Assembly: GCF_900168115.1 (NCBI RefSeq)
Contig: NZ_FUZC01000012.1
Coordinates: 1-64,000, forward strand
DNA length: 64,000 nucleotides
Origin: Salegentibacter salinarum
Lineage (GTDB): Bacteria > Bacteroidota > Bacteroidia > Flavobacteriales > Flavobacteriaceae
Direction: 5' to 3'
The notes below the pieces were generated by a model. That model ran no database searches. It was not told the DNA's origin and saw only the letters and a program-made list of their open reading frames with translations. Both the position numbers and the translations under genes were made by a program. Shown here in pieces: positions 1-7,836 of the stretch (the stretch's first letter is position 1; every line of letters starts with the position of its first letter).

Positions 1-4
1 TATT

Positions 5-1333
5 TCAATTCACACACAACTTTTGAGAATGATCCGTCACCACTCCCCTTTCGTGCGTAAAAGCCAAAAAACTTTCTATACCGTGATATTTTCCCATTCC
101 GCTGTTTCCTACACCGCCAAATGGCAGTTTATGATTGGCTACATGTAAAAGCGTATCATTAATACAGGCACCACCGGAACTTGTTTCTCGTAAGACTTTT
201 TCTGCACCATTATTTTTTCCGAAATAATATAGCGCCAGCGGTTTTTCATTCCTATTGATATAAGATAAGGCGTCATCTATTTCGTTAAATTCCATCACCG
301 GTAAAATGGGCCCGAAAATTTCTTCCTGCATTATTTCATCTTCAGGCTGTACGTTATTCAAAATTGTAGGAGCAATATATTTTTCTTCTAAGTCTACTTT
401 TCCGCCGTAATAAATATCGCCATCTAAATATTTCATTAAACGATTCATAGCGGTTGGATTTACAATTCGACCATAATGATTGCTATTCGCAATATCCTCT
501 CCCAGCATTTCTTCAAAAGCTTTTAAAATTTCAGCTAATAAATCATTTTTCACCTCTTTATGAACCAGTAAATAATCTGGTGCGATACAGGTTTGTCCCG
601 CATTTATAATTTTACCCCAGGCAATTTTTTTTCCGGCGATTTTCAGATTTGCTTTTTTATCTACAATACAGGGACTTTTACCTCCCAGTTCTAAGACAAC
701 TCGACTTAAATGTTCGGCAGCGGCTTTCATTACGATTTTACCAACACCCGGGCTTCCGGTAAAAAACATAACATCAAACGGAAATTTAAACAACTCCTGG
801 TTGGCTTCTTTCCCTCCCTGCACTACCGCGATATATTCAGAAGGAAAATATTCTGAAATCATTTCTTCTATTACTCTGGCAACATTTGGAGTATCTGGCG
901 AGGGTTTTAGAACCGCACAACACCCGGCAGAAATTGCGCCAATTAACGGATTTATAGTAAGCTGAAACGGATAATTCCACGGCGCGATTATCAAACCAAT
1001 GCCAAGCGGCTCAAAATAGATCCTTGAAAGCGAAGGCTTAATTTGTAACGGTGTGCCTACTTTCTTAGGCTTTGCCCAGTTTTTAAGGTTTTTAATATGA
1101 TAATTAAGTTCCTCTATGAGCAAACTGGTTTCAGTAAGAAAGGCTTCTTCTTTAGATTTATGCAGGTCTTGCCATAAAGCTTCATTCACTTTATCTTCAT
1201 ACTGCAGAATAGCTTTTTTCAGCGTTTTTAATTGTTGAAGCCTAAATGCTATACTTTTGGTTTTCTGAGAGGCAAAAAAAGCTTTTTGTCCTTTATATAT
1301 TTCAGAAATTGTACTTGCTGAAGTTTCTATCAT
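5..1333 (-). CDS. Aldehyde dehydrogenase, class 3-like
   Basis: An NAD(P)-dependent aldehyde dehydrogenase of 442 residues that oxidises aldehydes to acids, probably in the cytoplasm. The catalytic cysteine is C249 in NAGQTC and the general-base glutamate is E215 in LELGGKSP. The oxyanion asparagine is N120 in APWNYP, and the C-terminal GGVGNSGMGKYHG motif is present. The short length and lack of a long N-terminal arm fit the ALDH3/YwdH-type class. The gene is complete, with its TGA at the very edge of the window. Its ATG overlaps the stop of the upstream SDR gene by four bases (ATGA), so the two are translationally coupled. The substrate cannot be read from sequence. The divergent carotenoid locus suggests a lipid-derived or isoprenoid aldehyde, but this is inference. 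Confidence 0.93.
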   Translation of the reverse strand: MIETSASTISEIYKGQKAFFASQKTKSIAFRLQQLKTLKKAILQYEDKVNEALWQDLHKSKEEAFLTETSLLIEELNYHIKNLKNWAKPKKVGTPLQIKPSLSRIYFEPLGIGLIIAPWNYPFQLTINPLIGAISAGCCAVLKPSPDTPNVARVIEEMISEYFPSEYIAVVQGGKEANQELFKFPFDVMFFTGSPGVGKIVMKAAAEHLSRVVLELGGKSPCIVDKKANLKIAGKKIAWGKIINAGQTCIAPDYLLVHKEVKNDLLAEILKAFEEMLGEDIANSNHYGRIVNPTAMNRLMKYLDGDIYYGGKVDLEEKYIAPTILNNVQPEDEIMQEEIFGPILPVMEFNEIDDALSYINRNEKPLALYYFGKNNGAEKVLRETSSGGACINDTLLHVANHKLPFGGVGNSGMGKYHGIESFLAFTHERGVVTDHSQKLCVN

Positions 1334-2145
1334 AATTTTATTTTTTTCGGCCTGCCTTTAAATTCGTCCATCGTTTTATAAACTCCAATTACCCTTCCTA
1401 CAAACCAATCGTAAAACCAAATTGGAAAAAGTCCCTGTGAAAATCTTACAAAACGCATACTCCACGGCATGCTTAAATAGCTCTTATTGCTTTCTATAGC
1501 CTTAATTATCTTTTTAGCCACCTTATATTGGTCGAGAATAGGAATATTAGATTTCACCCCGTGAAACATTCCGGTATTTATATAATAAGGAGTAACCGTC
1601 GTAACGCCAACACCGGTTTTAAGCTGATTCATTTCCAGCCGCAAACTATCAGACCAACCGGTGGCGGCCCATTTGCTGCCGGCGTAAACCGCCATTTTTG
1701 GATTAGAAACCAAACCAGCAGAAGAGGTTATATTACAAATATGACCTTTTTTCTTTTTTAACATGCCGGGCAGAAAAGTCAGGGCAAGTTGCATTGGAGC
1801 AATTGCATTGACCTTCATTGTCTTTTCTATTTTTTCTGAAGAATTCTCGTGAAAATAACCCCCATAAACAATTCCGGCGTTATTGATTAAAATATCAATT
1901 CCGCCAATTTCTTCCTCTACCTGCCTGGCCATTTCCTTTACCCAAACGGAATTGGTAATATCTATGGTATATCCATAAACCTCGCCTAATTCCTCAAATT
2001 CATTAAGCGTTTTTTGTAAATTGAGCTTATCAACATCCCAAATAACCAGTTTACCCCCCTGCTTTAATACTTCCCGGCCCATTATTTTTCCTATACCAGA
2101 TGCACCACCGGTTATAAGAACAAGTTTTGAGGAAATCTTCGTCAT
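1330..2145 (-). CDS. Short-chain dehydrogenase/reductase (SDR)
   Basis: A classical SDR oxidoreductase of 271 residues. It has the nucleotide-binding TGGASGIG at residues 12-19, NNAG at 88-91, N113, a catalytic serine at 141/142 and the Y154-x3-K158 pair. The C-terminal tail is basic and hydrophobic (about 225-271), as in SDRs that associate with membranes and act on lipids. It is the first gene of a two-gene minus-strand unit with the aldehyde dehydrogenase. It is transcribed divergently from the MerR/B12 regulator across a 104-bp region full of AGTGTTTAA repeats, so it may be controlled by that regulator. An alcohol-to-aldehyde-to-acid sequence with its partner is plausible but unproven. 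Confidence 0.93.
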   Translation of the reverse strand: MTKISSKLVLITGGASGIGKIMGREVLKQGGKLVIWDVDKLNLQKTLNEFEELGEVYGYTIDITNSVWVKEMARQVEEEIGGIDILINNAGIVYGGYFHENSSEKIEKTMKVNAIAPMQLALTFLPGMLKKKKGHICNITSSAGLVSNPKMAVYAGSKWAATGWSDSLRLEMNQLKTGVGVTTVTPYYINTGMFHGVKSNIPILDQYKVAKKIIKAIESNKSYLSMPWSMRFVRFSQGLFPIWFYDWFVGRVIGVYKTMDEFKGRPKKIKL

Positions 2146-2249
2146 AAATTTTAGTGTTTAACTTTTTAACTAAACCATTAAACATTTTAACACTTCCATA
2201 AAGTGTTTAATGTTCAATTTTAGTTAGATTTGACTATCTTAAACACAAT
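2146..2249. promoter_or_regulatory. Divergent promoter region with AGTGTTTAA dyads (candidate carH operator)
   Basis: This 104-bp spacer separates the SDR gene and the MerR regulator. AGTGTTTAA-type half-sites occur at 2153-2161 (+), 2187-2195 (reverse, one A shorter), 2202-2210 (+) and 2239-2246 (reverse, TTAAACAC). The middle two form an inverted repeat with arms 2181-2195 and 2201-2214 and a 5-bp spacer. A TAGATTTG box (TAnnTTTG consensus) lies at 2225-2232, 17 bp before the regulator's ATG. The dyad sits where the -33 region should be, and the last half-site falls near the expected transcription start. This is the layout of a repressor site serving one or both directions. Confidence 0.65.
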
Positions 2250-3143
2250 ATGGAACTAATTAAGCAAAATTTCAGTATAAAAGACCTTGAAAATTTAAGC
2301 GGAATCAAGGCTCACACCATAAGAATTTGGGAAAAAAGATATAATATTTTAAATCCTGATCGTACTTCTACAAATATAAGGACATACGATAGTTCTAATC
2401 TTCAAAAGATCTTAAACGTCGCTTTCTTAAATGAACACGGTTATAAGATCTCCAGGATTTCCAAGCTGAGTGATGAAGAAATTGCTAAAATGGTACGAAG
2501 TATTTCTGCAAGCACCAGTAAAGAAAACCGCGCTCAAAATTCATTTAAACTTTCTATGATGAATTTTGATGAAGAGCTTTTTAATACTACCTACGAGACA
2601 CTGCGAAAGGATAAAAACTTCAGGCAGATCTTTCACCAGGTTTTCCTTCCGCTACTGGAACAAATTGGGATGCTGTGGCAAACTGATACCATTAAGCCAA
2701 TTCACGAGCATTATATTGTAGATCTCATTAAACAAAAATTATATTTTAATCTTGCCGAAATAAAGAAGGAGATCAAACCTACTTCCGATAAGTTATATGT
2801 ACTCTTTCTTCCCGAAAATGAAATTCACGATATTGGGATAATTTACCTGTATTATGAACTTCTTTATCACGGGAACCAGGCAATTTATCTGGGGCCCAGT
2901 TTACCTTTAACCGATCTTGGCTATCTGTTAGAGCGTCATGATAACCTGAGTTTTGTAAGTTATTTTACCACCGCCCCCGGAGATGTTGAAGATTTTATAA
3001 ATCAATTTAACGAGGAAGTTTGCGAAAAGAAAACTTACGAGCTGTTGCTTTTTGGACATAAAGTAAGAGAAATTCAGCATAAAGAACTTCCCGCCTTCGT
3101 GAAGACCCACACTAACCTAAACCAATTTATAGATAACCTTTAA
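2250..3143 (+). CDS. carH: MerR-family, cobalamin-binding CarH/LitR-like light-responsive regulator
   Basis: A 297-residue transcription regulator. Residues 8-75 are a MerR winged helix (TIRIWEKRY is typical). About 100-175 is a helical B12-binding cap and 180-297 a Rossmann-like cobalamin-binding domain. The residues that define AdoCbl photoreceptors of the CarH type are present: W143-x9-E153-H154 in the cap, and E191-x-H193-x-x-G in the Rossmann domain, where H193 would be the lower cobalt ligand. The histidine that follows the tryptophan in Thermus CarH is Q144 here. In the known family, a dark AdoCbl-bound tetramer represses carotenoid genes and light releases it. The crtIBZY genes follow directly (2-bp gap to crtI), which supports the role. 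That it binds AdoCbl and senses light is inferred. Confidence 0.85.
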   Translation: MELIKQNFSIKDLENLSGIKAHTIRIWEKRYNILNPDRTSTNIRTYDSSNLQKILNVAFLNEHGYKISRISKLSDEEIAKMVRSISASTSKENRAQNSFKLSMMNFDEELFNTTYETLRKDKNFRQIFHQVFLPLLEQIGMLWQTDTIKPIHEHYIVDLIKQKLYFNLAEIKKEIKPTSDKLYVLFLPENEIHDIGIIYLYYELLYHGNQAIYLGPSLPLTDLGYLLERHDNLSFVSYFTTAPGDVEDFINQFNEEVCEKKTYELLLFGHKVREIQHKELPAFVKTHTNLNQFIDNL

Positions 3144-3145
3144 AT

Positions 3146-4606
3146 ATGAAGAAGAAAGTTGCTGTAATTGGTTCCGGATTTGCTTCCCTCGCTGCCGCCT
3201 GCTACCTTGCAAGAGATGGCTATAATGTTGAAATATTTGAAAAAAATGCAAATATTGGCGGGCGCGCACGTCAATTAAAAAAAGACGGATTCTGCTTTGA
3301 CATTGGCCCAACCTGGTACTGGATGCCCGATGTTTTTGAACGCTTTTTCGCCGATTTTGGTAAGCAGCCTTCAGATTATTATGAGCTGAAAAAACTGAGT
3401 CCCGCTTATAAAGTTTTCTTCGGAAAAAATGACAGCATTACCATAGAGGACAGTCTGGAGAAAATTTGCGCAGCTTTCGAAACCGAAGAACCCGGAAGTT
3501 CAAAAAAGCTGAAGCAATTTATTGAAGAAGCCAAAAACAATTACGATATCGCGATCAAAGATTTGGTTTATCGCCCGGGTGTTTCTCCTTTAGAATTAAT
3601 AACGCCAACCACCGCAGGGAAAATAGGCCAGTTTTTTAGTACGATTTCAAAAGAAGTCAGGAAAGAATTTACCAACCAGAAACTAATTCAAATTCTTGAA
3701 TTTCCTGTATTATTTCTTGGTGCTAAAGCCAGTAATACTCCCGCTTTTTACAGTTTTATGAATTATGCCGATTTTGGCCTGGGAACCTGGCATCCTAAAG
3801 GCGGAATGTATAAGGTGATTGAAGCTATGGAAACCCTGGCGAATTCACTGGGCGTTAAAATAACTACCAACGCGCCGGTTTCTGAAATTTTTGTTGAAAA
3901 TAATACCGCAACAGGAATGCAGGTAAACGGCGAAAGAATAGAAGCCGATTATATTCTTAGCGGTGCCGATTATCACCATACCGAAACTTTACTGCCCGAA
4001 TATAAAAGACAATACAAAGAATCTTACTGGCAAAAGAAAACCTTTGCTCCTTCTGCCCTATTGTTTTTTGCAGGTTTCAACAAAAAATTGGAAAACGTAA
4101 CCCACCACACTTTATTTTTTGACACCGATTTTGAAAAACACGCCAAAGCAATTTACGACGATGCCGAGTGGCCAGAAAATCCTTTGTTTTATGCGAGTTT
4201 TCCTTCAGTAACAGATGATGCTGCAGCGCCAGAAGGAAAAGAAGCTGGTATATTTTTAATTCCGCTGGCACCAGATGTAGAAGATACTCCTGAAATCAGA
4301 GAAAATTATTTTCAGAAAATCATAACCCGTTTTGAAAGTCTAACCAACCAAAATGTGACCGATCATCTTCTTTTTAAAGAATCGTTTTGCGTAAAAGATT
4401 TTAAAGAAGATTATAACTCTTATAAGGGTAATGCCTATGGACTGGCAAATACACTCTTGCAAACTGCATTTTTAAGACCTAAATTAAAGAGCAAAAAAGT
4501 GCACAAATTATTTTTTACCGGGCAGCTAAGTGTTCCCGGTCCCGGGGTACCTCCTTCCCTAATATCAGGAAAGCTCGCTGCGGGATTAATTCAAAAAGAA
4601 AATTAA
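3146..4606 (+). CDS. crtI: Phytoene desaturase CrtI
   Basis: FAD-dependent phytoene desaturase of 486 residues that converts colourless phytoene to lycopene at the membrane. The N-terminal dinucleotide fold reads VAVIGSGFAS (G9-x-G11), with an acidic E32 at the end of the second strand and GGRAR at 38-42. The C-terminal carotenoid-desaturase signature GVPPSLISGKLA is at about 466-477. The length matches bacterial CrtI. It starts 2 bp after the regulator's stop and ends 3 bp before crtB, so it belongs to one polycistronic unit. A CrtD-like enzyme is possible from the family alone, but adjacency to crtB and the absence of a second desaturase here favour CrtI. Confidence 0.95.
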   Translation: MKKKVAVIGSGFASLAAACYLARDGYNVEIFEKNANIGGRARQLKKDGFCFDIGPTWYWMPDVFERFFADFGKQPSDYYELKKLSPAYKVFFGKNDSITIEDSLEKICAAFETEEPGSSKKLKQFIEEAKNNYDIAIKDLVYRPGVSPLELITPTTAGKIGQFFSTISKEVRKEFTNQKLIQILEFPVLFLGAKASNTPAFYSFMNYADFGLGTWHPKGGMYKVIEAMETLANSLGVKITTNAPVSEIFVENNTATGMQVNGERIEADYILSGADYHHTETLLPEYKRQYKESYWQKKTFAPSALLFFAGFNKKLENVTHHTLFFDTDFEKHAKAIYDDAEWPENPLFYASFPSVTDDAAAPEGKEAGIFLIPLAPDVEDTPEIRENYFQKIITRFESLTNQNVTDHLLFKESFCVKDFKEDYNSYKGNAYGLANTLLQTAFLRPKLKSKKVHKLFFTGQLSVPGPGVPPSLISGKLAAGLIQKEN

Positions 4607-4609
4607 ATT

Positions 4610-5449
4610 ATGAAAGCCATTTTTGACAATGTTTCACGGGCTTGTAGTAAAACTGTTACTCACCAATATAGCACCTCGTTCTCTACGGCAACCAGGATGC
4701 TCGCGCCCTCTATTCGTCAGGATATTTATAATATCTACGGCTTCGTGCGCTTTGCCGATGAAATTGTAGACACATTTCACGACTATGACAAGGAAAAATT
4801 ATTTAATGATTTTGAGGTAGATCTTTATAAAGCAATTGAAGATAAAATTAGTTTAAATCCTATTTTAAATGCCTTTCAGGAGACCGTTCACAGATATAAA
4901 ATAGATGAATCACTTTATCGTGCTTTTATGAAGAGTATGCGCTTAGATTTGCATAAATCTGACTATCTTAGTGTTGCCGAATACAAAGAATATATCTACG
5001 GAAGTGCAGATGTTGTAGGCCTTATGTGTTTAAAGGTTTTTGTAAAGGGAGACACAAAAAAATATGAATCCCTGAAGCAATCGGCAATGAGTTTAGGTTC
5101 GGCTTTTCAGAAGGTGAATTTTTTAAGAGACCTTAAAGCCGATTTTGAAGATCTTAGCAGAAGTTATTTTCCCGGCACCAATCTTGAACAGTTAGATGAA
5201 GCCAGTAAACAAAAGATTATAGCTGAAATTGAAGAAGATTTTAAACACGGCTTAAGCGGGATTTCACACTTACCGGTAGAGGCTAAATTTGGCGTTTATA
5301 CCGCATATATTTATTATAGAAAATTACTACATAAGCTTAAAAAAGTACCTTCTTTAGAAATTAGGAACAGCAGAGTAAGAGTTCCAGATTATCAAAAAGC
5401 AGGACTTTTGGCCAAATCGTATATTTCTTATAGACTAAAACTTATTTAA
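4610..5449 (+). CDS. crtB: Phytoene synthase CrtB
   Basis: Squalene/phytoene synthase family, 279 residues. It condenses two geranylgeranyl diphosphates to phytoene, the committed step of carotenoid synthesis. The first Asp-rich substrate-Mg motif is DEIVD at 50-54. The second is NFLRD at 170-174 with D178 following (LRDLKADFED). It lies between crtI and crtZ with gaps of 3 bp and 1 bp, which is tight enough for translational coupling. The precursor enzyme CrtE (GGPP synthase) is not in this window and must be encoded elsewhere. Confidence 0.95.
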   Translation: MKAIFDNVSRACSKTVTHQYSTSFSTATRMLAPSIRQDIYNIYGFVRFADEIVDTFHDYDKEKLFNDFEVDLYKAIEDKISLNPILNAFQETVHRYKIDESLYRAFMKSMRLDLHKSDYLSVAEYKEYIYGSADVVGLMCLKVFVKGDTKKYESLKQSAMSLGSAFQKVNFLRDLKADFEDLSRSYFPGTNLEQLDEASKQKIIAEIEEDFKHGLSGISHLPVEAKFGVYTAYIYYRKLLHKLKKVPSLEIRNSRVRVPDYQKAGLLAKSYISYRLKLI

Positions 5450-5450
5450 T

Positions 5451-5900
5451 ATGGATATTTTATTATGGATTCTGGTTTTTCTGGGCACCTTTGCAGGAAT
5501 GGAAGGAATGGCCTGGTTTACCCATAAATATATTATGCATGGCTTACTCTGGAAACTGCACAAAGACCACCACCACAAAAACCACAGCCACTGGTGGGAA
5601 CGCAACGACCTTTTCTTTATTTTTTATGCGCTGGTTAGTATTGGTTTTTTCCTGCTTTGGCGTTACGAAGATGTTTGGATTGGTTTACCCATTGGGTTAG
5701 GAATTTTAGCTTACGGAATCACTTATTTTACGGTTCACGATATTTTTATCCACCAGCGTTTTAAGGTTTTTAGAAACGCTAATAATAGCTATGCGAAAGG
5801 AATTAGAAGGGCACATAAGATGCACCACAAACATCTTGGTAAAGATGATGGCGAATGTTTTGGAATGTTATTCGTACCTTTCAAATACTTTAAAAAATAA
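5451..5900 (+). CDS. crtZ: Beta-carotene hydroxylase CrtZ
   Basis: Membrane di-iron hydroxylase of the fatty-acid hydroxylase/sterol desaturase superfamily, 149 residues. It adds 3-hydroxyl groups to beta-carotene to give cryptoxanthin and then zeaxanthin. The histidine clusters that hold the iron pair are all visible: H25-x4-H30, H37-x2-H40-H41, H96-x4-H101 and H122-x2-H125-H126. Hydrophobic segments at about 3-20, 54-70 and 78-95 anchor it in the inner membrane. It starts 1 bp after the crtB stop. Its presence predicts a yellow zeaxanthin-type pigment, as in many marine flavobacteria. Confidence 0.95.
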   Translation: MDILLWILVFLGTFAGMEGMAWFTHKYIMHGLLWKLHKDHHHKNHSHWWERNDLFFIFYALVSIGFFLLWRYEDVWIGLPIGLGILAYGITYFTVHDIFIHQRFKVFRNANNSYAKGIRRAHKMHHKHLGKDDGECFGMLFVPFKYFKK

Positions 5901-5926
5901 AATGATAATGCTGCGTTAGTAATTCT

Positions 5927-7063
5927 ATGCTAGGTCCCGTATATTTCTATGTTATTATTGGTGGAGGACTTGCAGGCCTTCAATTAGCCCGGCAACTTAG
6001 CCGGGATGTTTTTTTTAAAGGAAAAAAGATTGCCATAATAGATTCTGATTTTTCTCTGCCGGTTAAAACCTGGTGTTTTTGGGAAAAAGGAGCCGGCAAA
6101 TGGGATCATCTACTTACCCAATCCTGGAATAAAGGAAAATTTATAACTTCTGAAGAAAATATAGATTTACAACTCTCTCCTTATTCGTATAAGATGATAA
6201 AAGCAGCAGATTATCATCAAAAATTGCAGGAAGAAATAGAAGAATCTGGCGACATAGAATTTATTACCGATGAAATTCAGAAAATTGATCCGGTGACTAT
6301 GAAGGCCAAAGGTCGAAAAAAATCTTACGGTGCTACCCATTTTTTTGATAGCCGGATAGATCCTTCTTACCTCGAGAGTAAAAAACACACTACTATTTTT
6401 CAACATTTTAAAGGCTGGGAAGTAGAAACCGAAAAACCCATTTTTACCCCCGATTCTTTTACGATGATGGATTACCGGATTAAGTATCCCGAAGCTACTG
6501 CTTTCACTTATATTCTGCCCTTTACCGAGAAAAAAGCTTTAGTTGAATATACTTTTTTCTCTCCCTTTTTAACTGAAGATAAAGTCTATGATGAAATGCT
6601 TCAGAAATATTTTGAAAAAGTTTTAAAAACAAAAGAATTCACGGTTAAAAGCACTGAAACCGGCGTAATCCCAATGACCGATTTCCCATTTAATAAGGCA
6701 AATACAAAGCAAATTACCAAAATTGGCACCGGTGGTGGCTGGGTTAAACCTTCTACCGGTTATTCGTTTAAAAACACAGAAAAACGCATAAACCGAATTA
6801 TTAAAAATATTAAAAGCGGAAAATTACCTGGAGAAAACTTAATCAATGAGAAATTCAGAAAATATGATGCTATTTTCCTGGATGTACTTGCCCAGAATAA
6901 TCAAAAAGGAGAAGAGATTTTTACCAAATTCTACACTAAAAATTCCCCGCAGGATTTTTTTAAATACCTGGATGAAGAAACTTCAGTTTCAGAAGATTTA
7001 AAGATTATGTTTACGCTTTACAGCTTTGATTTTGTAAAATCATTTTTTAGGAAAACCTTTTAA
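5927..7063 (+). CDS. crtY: Lycopene beta-cyclase CrtY
   Basis: Flavoprotein lycopene cyclase of 378 residues that forms the beta-ionone rings of beta-carotene. The N-terminal dinucleotide motif VIIGGGLAG is at residues 9-17, and MDYRIKYPEATAFTYILP in the middle is the conserved region of bacterial CrtY. The first ATG at 5927 leaves only eight residues before the glycine-rich strand, so no earlier start is likely. The gap to crtZ is 26 bp, the largest in the operon. It is the last crt gene and ends convergently 1 bp before the thioredoxin gene. Together crtB, crtI, crtY and crtZ cover GGPP to zeaxanthin. Confidence 0.94.
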   Translation: MLGPVYFYVIIGGGLAGLQLARQLSRDVFFKGKKIAIIDSDFSLPVKTWCFWEKGAGKWDHLLTQSWNKGKFITSEENIDLQLSPYSYKMIKAADYHQKLQEEIEESGDIEFITDEIQKIDPVTMKAKGRKKSYGATHFFDSRIDPSYLESKKHTTIFQHFKGWEVETEKPIFTPDSFTMMDYRIKYPEATAFTYILPFTEKKALVEYTFFSPFLTEDKVYDEMLQKYFEKVLKTKEFTVKSTETGVIPMTDFPFNKANTKQITKIGTGGGWVKPSTGYSFKNTEKRINRIIKNIKSGKLPGENLINEKFRKYDAIFLDVLAQNNQKGEEIFTKFYTKNSPQDFFKYLDEETSVSEDLKIMFTLYSFDFVKSFFRKTF

Positions 7064-7064
7064 G

Positions 7065-7628
7065 TTAATCGGTTAAAAGCTGACTTAATAAGTTTCTAAA
7101 ATTCTGGCTATTCCAGTCGGCAGCGCCTTTTTTATCAACTACAATGGTTCCGTTTTTATCAATTACATAAGTAGAAGGCAACGTATAACCATCCAAAGGT
7201 TTTGGGTCTTCAGAGAGCATCCTGTAACTGGAGAAGTTGTAACCTTTACGCTTCAGGAAGTTGTTGGTAGTTTCGTGATCTTCGCCAGAGATAAAATAGA
7301 ATTCTACATCGTCTTTATAATCGGTATAAAGTTCCTGGAAACTCGGCATTTCAGCAATACAGGGTGGGCACCAGGTAGCCCAGTAATTTACGATTATCAC
7401 TTTTCCCTTAGATTCAGCAAAATCAACTCTTTTTCCATCTTTTGTTTCCAGTGTCCAGTTATAAGTTTCCAGTTCTTTCCTGTCTGCTTCATCTGTAACC
7501 GAAGGGCTAAATGCAAAAATCTTATTGACAACAATTTGAATGGGCTTCCGGGTTTGTGGGATAATCATCACCAGGATAATTACAATAAAAATAATGTTAG
7601 TCCATTGATTCTTGAAAAGCTTCTTCAT
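7065..7628 (-). CDS. TlpA/ResA-like membrane-anchored thioredoxin
   Basis: Thiol-disulfide oxidoreductase of 187 residues. A single N-terminal membrane segment (about 11-23) tethers a periplasmic thioredoxin fold. The redox motif is WCPPC at 86-90 (C87, C90) in the strand NYWATWCPPC, and the cis-proline loop is TLPSTYVID near the end. Proteins of this type reduce periplasmic disulfides, for example in cytochrome c maturation. No ccm gene is nearby to confirm that. It is a single gene with a TACCTTTG promoter box at 7659-7666. Confidence 0.88.
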   Translation of the reverse strand: MKKLFKNQWTNIIFIVIILVMIIPQTRKPIQIVVNKIFAFSPSVTDEADRKELETYNWTLETKDGKRVDFAESKGKVIIVNYWATWCPPCIAEMPSFQELYTDYKDDVEFYFISGEDHETTNNFLKRKGYNFSSYRMLSEDPKPLDGYTLPSTYVIDKNGTIVVDKKGAADWNSQNFRNLLSQLLTD

Positions 7629-7658
7629 TGCCGAATTTTAATACTTAGACGTAAATAA

Positions 7659-7666
7659 CAAAGGTA
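7659..7666 (-). promoter_or_regulatory. TAnnTTTG -7 box for the thioredoxin gene
   Basis: TACCTTTG read on the minus strand matches the Bacteroidota -7 consensus exactly. It ends 30 bp before the ATG at 7628. No clear TTG -33 element was found at the usual spacing. Confidence 0.6.
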
Positions 7667-7693
7667 CTTAACATCTGAATTTAAGCCATAAAA

Positions 7694-7814
7694 AAGAGGC
7701 TGATTAATTACCTTCGCTCCGTCATTCTGAACTTATTTCAGAATCTTAGATTCTTTGAAGTTAGACCCTGAAAAAGTTCAGGGTGACGTTTGCAAAAAAA
7801 ATAATCAGCCTCTT
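7694..7814 (-). terminator. Aconitase terminator stem interrupted by a REP-like repeat
   Basis: Perfect 13-bp arms AAGAGGCTGATTA (7694-7706) and TAATCAGCCTCTT (7802-7814) lie just after the aconitase stop. On the minus strand they are followed by a T-run (7695-7691), as in a rho-independent terminator. Instead of a short loop, they enclose about 95 bp that contain their own inverted repeat (see 7720-7788). Confidence 0.65.
7720..7788. repeat. REP-like intergenic repeat, family A copy 1
   Basis: An imperfect palindrome beginning CGTCATTCTGAACTT and ending AAGTTCAGGGTGACG, with an inner TTCAGAATCTTAGATTCTTTGAA segment. Related degenerate copies occur at 14762-14826, 41874-41950 and 59637-59727, always between genes. 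Confidence 0.7.
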
Positions 7815-7836
7815 AAAATTTATAAGCCAATCTTAA

